Shown here: piece after piece, positions 17,398-26,950 of the stretch
Layout of the letters: the number at the start of each line of letters is the position of its first letter
How positions within the stretch are numbered: the first letter of the stretch is position 1
Assembly (NCBI RefSeq): GCF_003058085.1
Contig: NZ_QBUD01000002.1
Span: 124,001 to 188,000 of the forward strand
Reading direction: 5' to 3'
Length of the DNA: 64,000 nucleotides
Source of the DNA: Yoonia sediminilitoris
Lineage (GTDB): Bacteria > Pseudomonadota > Alphaproteobacteria > Rhodobacterales > Rhodobacteraceae
Notes under the pieces: generated by a model
The model's database searches: none
What the model saw: the letters and a program-made list of their open reading frames with translations, nothing else
Told to the model about the DNA's origin: nothing
Made by a program: the position numbers and the translations under genes

Positions 17398-19064
17398 CCG
17401 ACCCTCGCCACAACCAGCGCGACATTTTCCCCCCGACCGGCCCCGAGATCACCGCCAAAAGCTGGCTGACCGAAGCTCCGATGCGCATGCTGATGAACAA
17501 CCTGCACCCGGATGTGGCCGAAAACCCGCATGAACTGGTCGTCTATGGCGGCATTGGCCGTGCCGCGCGCACCTGGCAGGATTTCGACGCGATTGTCGCC
17601 GCCCTCAAGGCGCTTGAAGATACCGAAACGCTGCTGGTGCAATCAGGCAAACCCGTTGGTGTGTTCAAAACCCACAAGGATGCACCGCGCGTGCTTATCG
17701 CAAACTCCAACCTTGTGCCGCACTGGGCGACTTGGGACCATTTTAACGAGCTGGATAAAAAAGGCCTCGCTATGTACGGCCAAATGACCGCAGGATCGTG
17801 GATTTACATCGGCACCCAGGGCATCGTGCAGGGCACCTATGAAACGTTCATGGAGGCAGGCCGCCAGCATTATGACGGCAACCTGAAAGGTCGTTGGATA
17901 CTGACCGGTGGTCTTGGCGGCATGGGCGGCGCGCAGCCTTTGGCTGCTGTCATGGCCGGTGCCTGCTGCCTGGCGGTTGAATGTGATGAAACCCGCGCCG
18001 ATTTCCGTCTGCGCACCCGTTATGTCGATGAAAAGACGCATGATCTGGACGAAGCGCTCGCGATGATCGATCGCTGGACCAAAGCGGGCGAGGCGAAATC
18101 AGTGGCGCTCATCGGCAATGCAGCAGACGTTTTCCCGGATTTGGTCAAGCGCGGCGTGCGCCCCGACATGGTCACCGACCAGACGTCGGCGCATGATCCA
18201 ATCCATGGCTATCTGCCCCAGGGTTGGACGGTCGCCGAATGGCGTGCCAAGCAGGAAAGCGCTCCGGCGGCGGTCGAAAAAGCGGCGCGTGCATCGATGA
18301 AGACACAAGTTGCCGCAATGGTCGATTTCTGGAACATGGGCGTGCCAACGCTGGATTACGGCAATAACATCCGGCAGGTCGCGAAAGAGGAAGGTCTGGA
18401 AAATGCCTTTGCCTTCCCCGGGTTCGTACCCGCCTATATTCGCCCGTTATTTTGCCGTGGGATTGGCCCGTTCCGCTGGTGTGCGCTGTCCGGCGATCCA
18501 GAGGATATCTACAAGACAGATGCCAAGGTCAAAGAGTTGATCGACGATCCCCATTTGCACAACTGGCTGGATATGGCGCGTGAGCGGATTGAATTCCAGG
18601 GCTTGCCAGCGCGTATTTGCTGGGTCGGCCTGGGCCTGCGGCACAAGCTGGGACTGGCCTTTAACGAAATGGTCCGCAACGGCGCGCTTTCCGCACCAGT
18701 TGTCATCGGACGCGATCATCTCGACAGTGGGTCGGTCGCATCGCCCAACCGCGAAACGGAAGCAATGAAGGACGGCTCTGATGCTGTCTCCGACTGGCCT
18801 TTGCTGAACGCGATGCTGAATGTCGCAGGCGGGGCCACATGGGTGTCATTGCACCACGGCGGCGGGGTCGGCATGGGCTTTTCGCAGCATTCGGGCATGG
18901 TCATCTGCTGTGACGGGTCCGAGGAGGCGGATCGGCGGATCGCCAACGTACTTTGGAATGATCCCGCAACAGGTGTGATGCGTCACGCCGATGCGGGCTA
19001 TGAAGACGCGCTGGATTGTGCCCGTGAACAAGGGTTGAACTTGCCGGGTATCTTGGGAAGGTAA
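17394..19064 (+). CDS. hutU: urocanate hydratase HutU
   Basis: A 556-residue NAD+-dependent enzyme that hydrates urocanate to imidazolonepropionate. The NAD-binding [18 protein letters not shown], the Cys-containing [10 protein letters not shown], and the [20 protein letters not shown] blocks are all present. Length is standard. It is the last gene of the hut plus-strand operon; downstream is about 190 bases of non-coding sequence and then a pta fragment on the other strand. Confidence 0.95.
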   Translation: MTDPRHNQRDIFPPTGPEITAKSWLTEAPMRMLMNNLHPDVAENPHELVVYGGIGRAARTWQDFDAIVAALKALEDTETLLVQSGKPVGVFKTHKDAPRVLIANSNLVPHWATWDHFNELDKKGLAMYGQMTAGSWIYIGTQGIVQGTYETFMEAGRQHYDGNLKGRWILTGGLGGMGGAQPLAAVMAGACCLAVECDETRADFRLRTRYVDEKTHDLDEALAMIDRWTKAGEAKSVALIGNAADVFPDLVKRGVRPDMVTDQTSAHDPIHGYLPQGWTVAEWRAKQESAPAAVEKAARASMKTQVAAMVDFWNMGVPTLDYGNNIRQVAKEEGLENAFAFPGFVPAYIRPLFCRGIGPFRWCALSGDPEDIYKTDAKVKELIDDPHLHNWLDMARERIEFQGLPARICWVGLGLRHKLGLAFNEMVRNGALSAPVVIGRDHLDSGSVASPNRETEAMKDGSDAVSDWPLLNAMLNVAGGATWVSLHHGGGVGMGFSQHSGMVICCDGSEEADRRIANVLWNDPATGVMRHADAGYEDALDCAREQGLNLPGILGR

Positions 19065-19256
19065 CATGAAGTGTCTCAAGAACGCCCGGTCAGCGGCCGC
19101 ATTGGACAACTTGGCCTGAATGGTTCCGAAAGCGCTGACGGCAGACAGGCGACAGTGGCAACAAGACCCGAACCAAGACAGCGAGGCCTACCGCACACCG
19201 CGCATCAATTCGGAATAGTCCGGTGTGGCAGAGGCGGCCCTACCGATCAGCGCGCT

Positions 19257-19604
19257 GCAACCTCTTGATAGATCGTTTGTGGGCTCGACCAGCCCTTGCA
19301 ATCCCGGACCTATCGCACACGCACCCCCGATACGCTGGGCAGTTTTATGATTGATATTGCCAGCATCCAGATTGGGAAACACGAGGACGTTCGCGTTTCC
19401 GCCAAGCGGGGAGTCTGGTGCCTTGGGGGCTGCCACCTTCGGCACAAAGGCCGCACCGAACCGCAGTTCGCCATCTACGATAAGATCCGACTCCATATTG
19501 CGGGCCAACGGGGAAGCCTGCACCATCTTGGACACCTTTTCGCCACCCGCACTCCTTCTGGTCGAAAATGAAAGCATCGCGACGCACGGCGCTTGTTCTG
19601 TCAA
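19257..19604 (-). pseudogene. pta: phosphate acetyltransferase C-terminal fragment
   Basis: The frame encodes LSFSTRRSAGGEKVSKMVQA, LIVDGELRFGAAFVPKVAA, GNANVLVFPNLDAGNINHK, TAQRIGGACAIGPGLQGL and NDLSRGC. These are the C-terminal blocks of the PTA_PTB domain. Everything N-terminal to it is absent: the cupin gene begins 40 bases upstream. The last helix after NDLSRGC is replaced by unrelated residues. In taurine operons of this group pta follows xsc and converts acetyl phosphate to acetyl-CoA. This copy cannot make a working enzyme. Confidence 0.85.
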
Positions 19605-19644
19605 TTGTCCAATCGAAACTGCCGGGGCTGTGGCGATCTACGCC

Positions 19645-20004
19645 TTATTCAACGCTGACGTTTCGGATGACGAAGTGTTTGGTCGTTGTTTCAAGCACAT
19701 GCCAGTAGCCACGAAAACCATTGGGGATCAGGAAACTGTCACCTGCAAGAAATTCCTGTTCGACACCGTCTTCTCCGATCAGCTTGATATGTCCGGTCAG
19801 TAGCACGCAGAATTCATCACGGTCGGCGAAGGCAATCCATTTTCCCGGCGTGCTGGTCCATGTGCCGGCCATCAGTGTGCCGTCAGGGCTAGTGAAACGC
19901 CTCTGCGTTTCGTGATGCGGATCACCTTCGACAACGCGATCCGGCAGGTCGGCGAGGCGACGTTTTGTGATCGTCACCTCCTCTTTGAAATCTACGACAC
20001 GCAT
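19645..20004 (-). CDS. cupin domain protein (DUF861-like)
   Basis: A 119-residue single-domain cupin. Strand motifs visible: GTWTSTPGKWIAFADRDEFC and VLLTGHIKLIGEDGVEQEFL, then GDSFLIPNGFRGYWHVLET. This matches the cupin_3 group, often annotated as ethanolamine-utilisation-like or (S)-ureidoglycine-like, without a known reaction. It is 18 bases after the exporter gene and in the taurine operon, so a role in sulfite/taurine metabolism is possible but only inferred. Confidence 0.75.
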   Translation of the reverse strand: MRVVDFKEEVTITKRRLADLPDRVVEGDPHHETQRRFTSPDGTLMAGTWTSTPGKWIAFADRDEFCVLLTGHIKLIGEDGVEQEFLAGDSFLIPNGFRGYWHVLETTTKHFVIRNVSVE

Positions 20005-20022
20005 GTGAGAGTCCTTTCTTCT

Positions 20023-21063
20023 TTATTGGGCGAAGTGGGTGATGCCATAAAGAATGAAACCCGCGATAAAGATGGTTTGGGCGACAATCAGTATGATGGC
20101 CTGACCGCCCACATCAAAGATTGTCTTGAGAGACGTTTTCATACCAACGGCTGCAATCGATACCAACAGTGCCCATTTCGACAGATTGGCAAGAAATCCC
20201 TGCATAAACGACGGGATCAGGCCAAAGGAATTGATCGCCGCCAGCACCAGAAACATAACCACAAAGAACGGCATCAGCGGCGGGCGCTTGCTGCCCTCCG
20301 CAGGCTCTTCATCAGCGTAGGCACGGATGATCAGCGCAAACACGAGCACAACAGGGGCCAGCATCGTCACGCGGATGAGTTTCACAAGTGTTGCGGTCTC
20401 ACCGGTCTCATCACTTACCGAAAACCCCGCGCCGACGACCTGTGCCACATCATGAATCGTCCCGCCAAGGAAAACACCCGCGGCAAGGTCGTCCAGTTCA
20501 AGCCACGCGGTGATGATGGGATAGGCGATCATCGCAATGGTCGACAGGATTGTGACGCTGAGGACCGTAAAAATCAGGTTGCGTTCGGAATGTTCGTTTT
20601 TTGGCAGGACGGCCGCAATCGCCATCGCCGCGGATGCGCCACAGATCGCCACGGACCCGCCAGTGAGCAGCGCAAAGCGCCAGCCCCGCCCCAGCAGCTT
20701 CGCCCCCAAAAGGCCGAACAGGATCGTCAGGATCACACCCGCGACCACCAGCCCGATGAGTTTTGGCCCCAGCCCGATCAACAATTCAACACTGATGCGC
20801 GCGCCCAGCAAGGCGACACCAATGCGCAAGACGGTTTTCGAGGTGAGCGCGATCCCCGGCACACAGCGGCCTTCTTCGGCAAGAAAGTGAAAAGCTATGC
20901 CCAACAGCAGCGCCATCAGCATGGCAGGCGCTCCGTAGTGTTCAGACAGGAATTGCGCTGCGACAGCAATAACCACGGACACCGCAAAACCTGGCCCGTT
21001 GGCTGCAAAAAACCCTGAAACACGACTGGCAAAGGCCGGTGACGTTACTGAAGGTGTGGTCAT
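20023..21063 (-). CDS. tauZ: YeiH/TauZ-type putative sulfite exporter
   Basis: A 346-residue inner-membrane protein of the YeiH/COG2855 family with about ten hydrophobic segments. The family block LLGIAFHFLAEEGRCVPGIA, the Gly-rich LLGARISVELLIGLGPKLIG and GGSVAICGASAAMAIA are present. Members in taurine and cysteate operons have been proposed to export the sulfite released by Xsc. The ATG at 21063 is preferred because AAGGGGA precedes it; an upstream start at 21180 would add a non-family leader. It lies between xsc and the cupin gene on the same strand. The symbol follows taurine-operon usage and transport direction is inferred. Confidence 0.7.
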   Translation of the reverse strand: MTTPSVTSPAFASRVSGFFAANGPGFAVSVVIAVAAQFLSEHYGAPAMLMALLLGIAFHFLAEEGRCVPGIALTSKTVLRIGVALLGARISVELLIGLGPKLIGLVVAGVILTILFGLLGAKLLGRGWRFALLTGGSVAICGASAAMAIAAVLPKNEHSERNLIFTVLSVTILSTIAMIAYPIITAWLELDDLAAGVFLGGTIHDVAQVVGAGFSVSDETGETATLVKLIRVTMLAPVVLVFALIIRAYADEEPAEGSKRPPLMPFFVVMFLVLAAINSFGLIPSFMQGFLANLSKWALLVSIAAVGMKTSLKTIFDVGGQAIILIVAQTIFIAGFILYGITHFAQ

Positions 21064-21201
21064 CAGACAAATCCCCTTGACTGCACATGAAAAGGCCGGC
21101 GCGTCAATTAAAGTGGTGAATGTGAAGTACGTTGCAGCGCTACATTTCAAATGAGGCGGGCAAGGTGCCGGAACCGACACCTTACCCTTGCAGTGCGACG
21201 C

Positions 21202-22983
21202 CTAGACGAATTGCTGCTGCTTCATATCATCGCGGTTGATGCCCGCAATAGACACAGGCTTTTTCATCGCGTCGCGACGGAATGGCTCGCCCAGTTCCTG
21301 ATTCAGAACAACTTCGATGAAGGTGGTAACACCATCATTCATTTGCTCACGCACAGCAGTGTTGAGAGCATCCGTCAGCTCTTCCATACCAGTGCATTGC
21401 ACACCTTTTAGGCCACAACCTTTCGCGATCTCGGCATAGTTCACACCTTCGTTCAGCTCGGTGCCGACAAAGTTGTCTTTGAACCAAAGCGTGGTGTTAC
21501 GCTTTTCAGCGCCCCATTGGTAGTTGCGAAAGATCACCATGGTGATGGCAGGCCAGTCACCGCGACCACAAGCTGTCATCTCGTTCATCGAGATACCGAA
21601 TGCACCGTCACCGGCAAAGCCGACTACAGGCACGTCAGGGCAACCGATTTTCGCGCCAAGGATCGCAGGCAGACCGTAACCGCAAGGCCCAAACAAACCG
21701 GGAGCGAGGTATTTGCGGCCCTGATCAAAGGACGGATAGGCATTGCCAATGGCACAGTTATTGCCGATGTCGGACGAGATGATTGCGTCCTTTGGAAGCG
21801 CAGACATGATCGCACGCCATGCCTGACGTGGTGCCATGTGATCTGGTTTCGCTTTGCGGGCCCGCTCGTTCCAGTCGATACCTTCATCTGCGTCATCTTC
21901 ATGGTCCATCGATGACAGTTCCTGCGCCCAACGGGACTTGGTCAAAGCGACCAGTTCCTTGCGTTCTTTGCGGCCCTTGTCACCGGCTCCATCGGCAAGA
22001 TTGTCCAGAATTTGTTCGGCCACACGCTTGGCGTCGCCCTGAATGGCGACGTCCACCTTTTTGGTCAGGCCAATGCGGTCGGAGTTGATGTCAACCTGGA
22101 TGATCTTGGCGTTTGTGGGCCAGTAATCTATGCCATAGCCGGGCAACGTGGAGAACGGGTTCAGGCGGTTGCCCAATGCCAGAACAACATCCGCCTTCTG
22201 GATGATTTCCATCGCCGCCTTGGAGCCGTTGTAACCCAAAGGTCCTACGCCCAGTGGATGCGAACCGGGGAACGCGTCGTTATGCTGGTAGTTGCAAGCG
22301 ACAGGCGCATCCAGCGCTTCGGCGAGCTTGGCAGAGGCGTCGATGCCACCGGACAAAACCACACTGGCACCATTCAGGATGACGGGGAATTCCGCCTCGG
22401 ACAGCAGCTTGGCCGCGTCCTTGACCGCCTGCTCACCGCCCTGCGGACGTTCCAGCCGGATGATCTGGGGCAGGTCGATGTCGATGACTTGCGTCCAGTA
22501 ATCACGCGGAATGTTAATCTGCGCAGGGGCAGAGCCGCGCCATGCTTTTTCGATCACGCGGTTCAGCACTTCGGCCATGCGCGACGGATCACGTACTTCT
22601 TCCTGATAGCACACCATGTCTTCGAACAGTTTCATCTGCTCGATTTCCTGAAAGCCGCCCTGACCGATTGTCTTGTTGGCCGCCTGAGGTGTTACCAACA
22701 GCAAAGGTGTGTGGTTCCAGTATGCGGTTTTGATCGGTGTGACAAAGTTGGTGATGCCGGGGCCGTTCTGCGCAATCGCCATAGACATCTTTCCGGAGGC
22801 ACGGGTGTAGCCATCTGCGATCATGCCGCCGGATGTTTCATGCGCACAATCCCAGAACTTAATGCCCGCCTGCGGAAACAGATCAGAAATGGGCATCATT
22901 GCGGAACCGATAATGCCAAAGGCGTTGTCGATCCCGTGCATTTGCAGAACCTTCACAAAGGCCTCTTCGGTGGTCATTTTCAT
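21202..22983 (-). CDS. xsc: sulfoacetaldehyde acetyltransferase Xsc
   Basis: A 593-residue thiamine-diphosphate enzyme that converts sulfoacetaldehyde and phosphate to acetyl phosphate and sulfite. Seen: the N-terminal FGIIGSAMMPISDLFPQAGI characteristic of Xsc, the middle domain, and the ThDP motif GDGAFGISMNEMTACGRGDW with NYQWGAEKRNTTLW shortly after. The full length and intact motifs indicate a working enzyme. It follows tauY by 24 bases. Its product acetyl phosphate would normally be handled by Pta, which is broken here. Confidence 0.95.
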   Translation of the reverse strand: MKMTTEEAFVKVLQMHGIDNAFGIIGSAMMPISDLFPQAGIKFWDCAHETSGGMIADGYTRASGKMSMAIAQNGPGITNFVTPIKTAYWNHTPLLLVTPQAANKTIGQGGFQEIEQMKLFEDMVCYQEEVRDPSRMAEVLNRVIEKAWRGSAPAQINIPRDYWTQVIDIDLPQIIRLERPQGGEQAVKDAAKLLSEAEFPVILNGASVVLSGGIDASAKLAEALDAPVACNYQHNDAFPGSHPLGVGPLGYNGSKAAMEIIQKADVVLALGNRLNPFSTLPGYGIDYWPTNAKIIQVDINSDRIGLTKKVDVAIQGDAKRVAEQILDNLADGAGDKGRKERKELVALTKSRWAQELSSMDHEDDADEGIDWNERARKAKPDHMAPRQAWRAIMSALPKDAIISSDIGNNCAIGNAYPSFDQGRKYLAPGLFGPCGYGLPAILGAKIGCPDVPVVGFAGDGAFGISMNEMTACGRGDWPAITMVIFRNYQWGAEKRNTTLWFKDNFVGTELNEGVNYAEIAKGCGLKGVQCTGMEELTDALNTAVREQMNDGVTTFIEVVLNQELGEPFRRDAMKKPVSIAGINRDDMKQQQFV

Positions 22984-23007
22984 GTCAGTATTCCTTGTAT
23001 CAGGGCG

Positions 23008-24402
23008 TTAGAGAATTTCGTCGCGAACATAGTAATAAGGATAGGCCATCCGCTGGCCCAATCTGCGGAACGGCGTCAAAACACCGTGGCTTGGTAGCTG
23101 CGAGGTGAAGATCGGAAGCTTCAACTCCTTGCCCTTTCCCGCAACCATCTGCGCCATGCGTCGTCCCGCCTGAGCGGAGTACATCACGCCGTTGCCGCCA
23201 TAGCCCATTGCATAAAAGATCGTTTGCTTTGGATCCGGCCGGAAGATGCGGGGCATCATGTCATGGCTGACATCCACCCATCCCCACCACGAATAATCAA
23301 GCTCGATCCCCTCCAGCACCGGAAACTTGCGATAAAGACCCTTTTGCAGCAGCGCGAGGTGCTTGGGATTTTCGGCATCGGTTCCGGTGATCGCACTGCG
23401 ACTTCCGATCTGAACACGGCCATCTGGCAAATACCGGTAGTAGTGGCGCAAGGTCCGCGTGTCGGTCAGGGGCGATTTCACCTGAAACCCGCATTCTGTC
23501 TTTTCTTCATCGGTCAACGGACGTGTCACGATAGAGTTGGACAAGATCGGCATCAGGCGATGCTTGGTCTTTTCGTTCAAGCCGGGCGGTGTATAGCCTG
23601 CAGTCGCCAGTGCCACTGCACGCGCGCGCACAGTGCCACCGGGTGTGGTCAGGTGGTGTACGCCATTGACAGTCTTCCATCCCATCACCGGGCTTGCGGT
23701 GTGGATTTTTGCGCCAAGCTTGCGCGCCAGACGCACATAGCTGAAAGCCAGCTTTGCTGCATGGATTGAGGTTCCATCAGGTTCCCACAAGGCACCATGT
23801 GCTTCCTGATCGCGCACATAGGTTTCATGCAGTTCATCGCGTGATACCATGCGAGAGCCGTAGCCGAACACATCATTCAGAACGCTGCATTCTTTCTCCA
23901 GTTTTGCCATCACCTTTTGGCGGTGGGCCATATAGAAATGGCCACCGGTCTGTGGATCACAGTCGATATCGTCCGAGCCGATCAGATCGTTGAAGAGTTC
24001 AAAAGCTTCGCAAACCTCTGCGTGCATCTCCTTGGCGACATCAACGCCCCAACGCTTGATCCACTCCGACCGCTTGAGACGGCCGGACGAAATCTGCGCC
24101 TGCCCACCGTTGCGGGTGGAACAGCCCCAAGCGACGGTGTTGGCCTCAAGAACATGGGCTTTGATACCGTGCTCCTTCGCCAGATGGATGGCTGTGGACA
24201 GGCCCGTATACCCGGAGCCCACGACGACGACATCGACGTCGATGTCCCCTGTGACCGGCCCGTCATCTTCAGGCGGTGTTCCAGCAGTCCCGATCCAGTA
24301 CGTCGGCGCGTGGTCCCGGTTGTGACCCGGGCCAGCGTCGATGATTGGATCATAGCGTGGATCGTAGCTGGCCTTTGGCCAGTGCTTTGGTCGATGTGGC
24401 AT
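23008..24402 (-). CDS. tauY: taurine dehydrogenase large subunit TauY
   Basis: A 464-residue FAD-dependent amine oxidoreductase of the DadA type. The Rossmann motif VVVVGSGYTGLSTAIHLA, the WGCSTRNGGQAQISSGRL segment and the C-terminal FAD-contact GYGGNGVMYSAQAGRRMA are seen. TauY with TauX oxidises taurine to sulfoacetaldehyde with an electron acceptor such as cytochrome c. Identity rests on its place between tauX and xsc and on length (about 465). A related amine oxidase with another substrate is less likely. Confidence 0.88.
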   Translation of the reverse strand: MPHRPKHWPKASYDPRYDPIIDAGPGHNRDHAPTYWIGTAGTPPEDDGPVTGDIDVDVVVVGSGYTGLSTAIHLAKEHGIKAHVLEANTVAWGCSTRNGGQAQISSGRLKRSEWIKRWGVDVAKEMHAEVCEAFELFNDLIGSDDIDCDPQTGGHFYMAHRQKVMAKLEKECSVLNDVFGYGSRMVSRDELHETYVRDQEAHGALWEPDGTSIHAAKLAFSYVRLARKLGAKIHTASPVMGWKTVNGVHHLTTPGGTVRARAVALATAGYTPPGLNEKTKHRLMPILSNSIVTRPLTDEEKTECGFQVKSPLTDTRTLRHYYRYLPDGRVQIGSRSAITGTDAENPKHLALLQKGLYRKFPVLEGIELDYSWWGWVDVSHDMMPRIFRPDPKQTIFYAMGYGGNGVMYSAQAGRRMAQMVAGKGKELKLPIFTSQLPSHGVLTPFRRLGQRMAYPYYYVRDEIL

Positions 24403-24429
24403 GCAACTTCTCCGTCAACGAGAGGGAAA

Positions 24430-24816
24430 TCAGGCTTTGAAGGGAGGGCGGGACTTGCGCAGGGCCTGTTTCACGATGATCATGCCATCACGCAGCGTGA
24501 ACAGATCAGCGCCTTGGGCTTCGACACGCATCCCGTCAGCATCAGTGCCCGAGAACGTCCATTCGGAAACCGCACGATCACCCTGCACAAAATGGCTGTG
24601 ATGATCCCAATGCGCGTCTTTCATTCCGGCCCAGACCCCGGAAAAGGCCGCAGCAATGGCCTTGGCGCCCTCCACTTTACCGCCATAGACTTCATCACCG
24701 CCAACCGTGTAGAACACACAATCATCGGCAAAATGGCTCATCACGCCATCAACGTCGTGGCGGTTGAAGGCATCAAAGGTATCGGACAAGTCCTGAGCTG
24801 TCAGTGTCTTGGTCAT
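24430..24816 (-). CDS. tauX: taurine dehydrogenase small subunit TauX
   Basis: A 128-residue NTF2-like protein, the small subunit of taurine dehydrogenase. Blocks FDAFNRHDVDGVMSHFADDC, AIAAAFSGVWAGMKDAHWDH and the C-terminal FTLRDGMIIVKQALRKSRP are consistent with a SnoaL-type fold. Two adjacent ATGs exist; GGAG is six bases before the one at 24816. It is the first gene of the minus-strand tauXY-xsc operon and diverges from tauR. Confidence 0.85.
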   Translation of the reverse strand: MTKTLTAQDLSDTFDAFNRHDVDGVMSHFADDCVFYTVGGDEVYGGKVEGAKAIAAAFSGVWAGMKDAHWDHHSHFVQGDRAVSEWTFSGTDADGMRVEAQGADLFTLRDGMIIVKQALRKSRPPFKA

Positions 24817-25075
24817 CATGGTCTCCAGCTTGAGAAAAGTTTCAGATGTTGGCGTCTTTGTCCCGATAAGGAACAACGAGTGGTGGTATCAGGGGCCGTC
24901 GCCAAGCCCTTCTTGGCTAAGGTCCGCGGAAGGTGTGCTCATGCCAAAGCGCTTTGCTGGCTGAAAATCTCCAGCTTTGCACTTCAACGTGACACCCGAC
25001 TAAGAGATTTTATAAAGCTGTCGTTAGGGCCAGAATTTTTATTGACTTAGTCCAGTTTGACCGAGACTTTGAGAT
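24817..25075. promoter_or_regulatory. tauX / tauR divergent regulatory region
   Basis: About 260 bases between the two starts. It contains the direct repeat listed separately next to tauR. Promoter boxes were not resolved. Confidence 0.5.
25024..25055 (-). promoter_or_regulatory. probable TauR direct-repeat operator
   Basis: Read on the minus strand, CTGGACTAA (25055-25047) and CTGGCCCTAA (25033-25024) form an imperfect direct repeat whose starts are 22 bases apart, about two helical turns. MocR-type regulators bind direct repeats, and the Rhodobacter capsulatus TauR site is recalled as CTGGAC-TAA repeats. It lies just upstream of tauR and faces tauX. Confidence 0.55.
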
Positions 25076-26563
25076 ATGGCCAAGATCCGTATCACAGCAG
25101 ATGTTTTCTTCCTCGATCGCAGTTCAAAGAGACCGCTCCAAACGCAAATCCGCGAAGCCGTTATCGCTTCTATTCTATCGAAGCAGGCTCTGCCGGGCGC
25201 CGCGATGCCCTCCTCACGTAAACTTGCCGAACATCTGGGCGTGGCCCGTATGACCGTCACCCTCGCCTATGAGGAATTGGTCGATCAGGGATTTCTGATT
25301 TCAAAAAGCCGCAGCGGCTATTGGGTCGCCGATTCGGGTGCAGTACCGCGCCTGCCGACCCAGACTGGAATGACATCGGTCGAAAACAGCACCTTGTGGC
25401 AAAACGTCCTGTCCGAGAACCTGTCAGCGCGTCAGAAGATTATCAAACCGCGGGACTGGAAATCCATGCCCTATTCGTTTGTGTTCGGTGAAATGGACAG
25501 CGCAATCTTCCGGCATTCGGCCTGGCGCGAATGTGTGCGCCAAGCGATGGGAACCCGTGACTTCGATCTCATGGCCGGCAACGAGGCGACAGATGACCCC
25601 ATGCTCGTGGAGTATATCCTGTCGCGGATGCTACCACGGCGCGGAATTACGGCAAACCGCAAACAGGTGCTGATCACAGTTGGCGCGCAGAATGCCATCT
25701 GGTTGGCAATCGAGCTTTTGACCCGCGTCCCATTGAAGGCCGTCTGCGAAAATCCCTGCTACCCGGACACGCCGCAGGCATTACGATGGTGTGGCGCCGA
25801 CGTTGCAACCGTCAATGTCGACGATCATGGATTGCCGCCTGACGCTATTCCGGACGGCACACAGGCTGTCTTCGTTACACCTAGTCACCATGCGCCCACG
25901 GGGGCAACCATGCCGCGTGCCCGCCGCGAGAAATTGCTTGAACAGGCACAGACCCGTGATTTTGTCATTGTCGAGGATGACTACGAGTTCGAGATGAGCT
26001 TCATCGAACCCCCCAGTCCAGCCTTGAAGGCCATCGACAAGGACCAACGTGTCCTCTACGCGGGGAGCTTTTCCAAAGCATTGTTTCCGGGCCTCAGGCT
26101 GGGCTATCTCGTCGGACCTGAGCCAGTGATCGCTGAGGCAAGAGAACTACGCGCGATGATGCTGCGGCATCCGCCGGGTCATCTGCAACGCACCGCCGCA
26201 TATTTCCTTGCCCAAGGGCACTACGATCTGCTGATCCGCGATCTGCGCAGAGAGTTTGCCAAGCGTCGAACCGCTGTTCTTGAGGCTCTGGACAAGACTC
26301 CGCTCGAAATGGCCGGAGCAGCGCGGTTTGGTGGCAGCTGTCTTTGGGTTAAAGCGCCAGACGGGACCAATACGGAAGAACTCGCGGCGGAACTCCTGAA
26401 AGTAGGTGTTGTCATCGAACCTGGCTCACCGTTTTTCACGGGCCATGACAAGCCAAAGGAATTCTTCAGGCTCGGGTATTCCTCTATCCCGTTGGAAAAC
26501 ATTCCAGAAGGCATTCGCCTCATCGGTGAAATGGTTTCTGCGGCCCCGAAGCGAACTGCATGA
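25076..26563 (+). CDS. tauR: MocR/GntR-type taurine regulator TauR
   Basis: A 495-residue MocR-family regulator: an N-terminal GntR winged helix (QIREAVIASILSKQALPGAA, MPSSRKLAEHLGVARMTVTL) joined to a fold-type I aminotransferase domain. The PLP-lysine site is in LYAGSFSKALFPGLRLGYLV, and the DDYEFEM segment holds the usual Asp. TauR activates taurine genes when taurine is present. The start is immediately at the edge of its operator region. It diverges from tauXY-xsc, which supports the gene name. Confidence 0.9.
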   Translation: MAKIRITADVFFLDRSSKRPLQTQIREAVIASILSKQALPGAAMPSSRKLAEHLGVARMTVTLAYEELVDQGFLISKSRSGYWVADSGAVPRLPTQTGMTSVENSTLWQNVLSENLSARQKIIKPRDWKSMPYSFVFGEMDSAIFRHSAWRECVRQAMGTRDFDLMAGNEATDDPMLVEYILSRMLPRRGITANRKQVLITVGAQNAIWLAIELLTRVPLKAVCENPCYPDTPQALRWCGADVATVNVDDHGLPPDAIPDGTQAVFVTPSHHAPTGATMPRARREKLLEQAQTRDFVIVEDDYEFEMSFIEPPSPALKAIDKDQRVLYAGSFSKALFPGLRLGYLVGPEPVIAEARELRAMMLRHPPGHLQRTAAYFLAQGHYDLLIRDLRREFAKRRTAVLEALDKTPLEMAGAARFGGSCLWVKAPDGTNTEELAAELLKVGVVIEPGSPFFTGHDKPKEFFRLGYSSIPLENIPEGIRLIGEMVSAAPKRTA

Positions 26564-26847
26564 ACGGGCTATCCTTGCCATTATGACGCATGAAGCAGCC
26601 TACCGGAAGGCACCACGGCGGTTCGCGAACCTGGATACGTTACGCGGCGCATGCCACAGGCGTACTTGCCGCCACAGTCGACAGATTGATGATCTCTGCG
26701 GCGGGCAGACCCTGCCACTCCCCAGTTAACATAACGAAACTGATATCACAGCCGACGTTCAGGACTGACCACCCGGGTGTCCCAACGAAAAGATGCACCT
26801 TCCGGCAGGCGCAGAAGCGCTACCCCGATGGGTGTCATGACCAAAAT
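26564..26847. other. stretch without recognisable gene
   Basis: About 280 bases after tauR. No reading frame resembles a known protein and no T-tracted terminator was evident. It leads into a short transposase-like remnant. Confidence 0.35.
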
Positions 26848-26940
26848 CAGACCGTGCGCAAGATAAGCGACGTTTTACGTCTTTCTGCGCAGGGTCTGTC
26901 GAGCCGCCAGATTTCAGCCCGCCTTTATGTCGGGTCACCA
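26848..26940 (+). pseudogene. IS21-type IstA N-terminal remnant (tentative)
   Basis: One plus frame reads QTVRKISDVLRLSAQGLSSR then QISARLYVGSP, resembling the helix-turn-helix that opens IS21-family IstA transposases. The homology ends abruptly at about 26940 against the phosphopantetheinyl transferase gene on the other strand. No terminal repeats or IstB were seen. The match is short and from memory. Confidence 0.3.
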
Positions 26941-26950
26941 CGTCTGTTCA

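Noticed and set aside
19912..21018. A 368-codon plus-strand frame opposite the exporter gene
   Set aside because: Rich in His/Arg/Gln as expected for antisense of membrane-helix codons; not a protein-like composition.
22012..23097. A 361-codon plus-strand frame opposite xsc
   Set aside because: Antisense shadow of Xsc with no domain pattern of its own.
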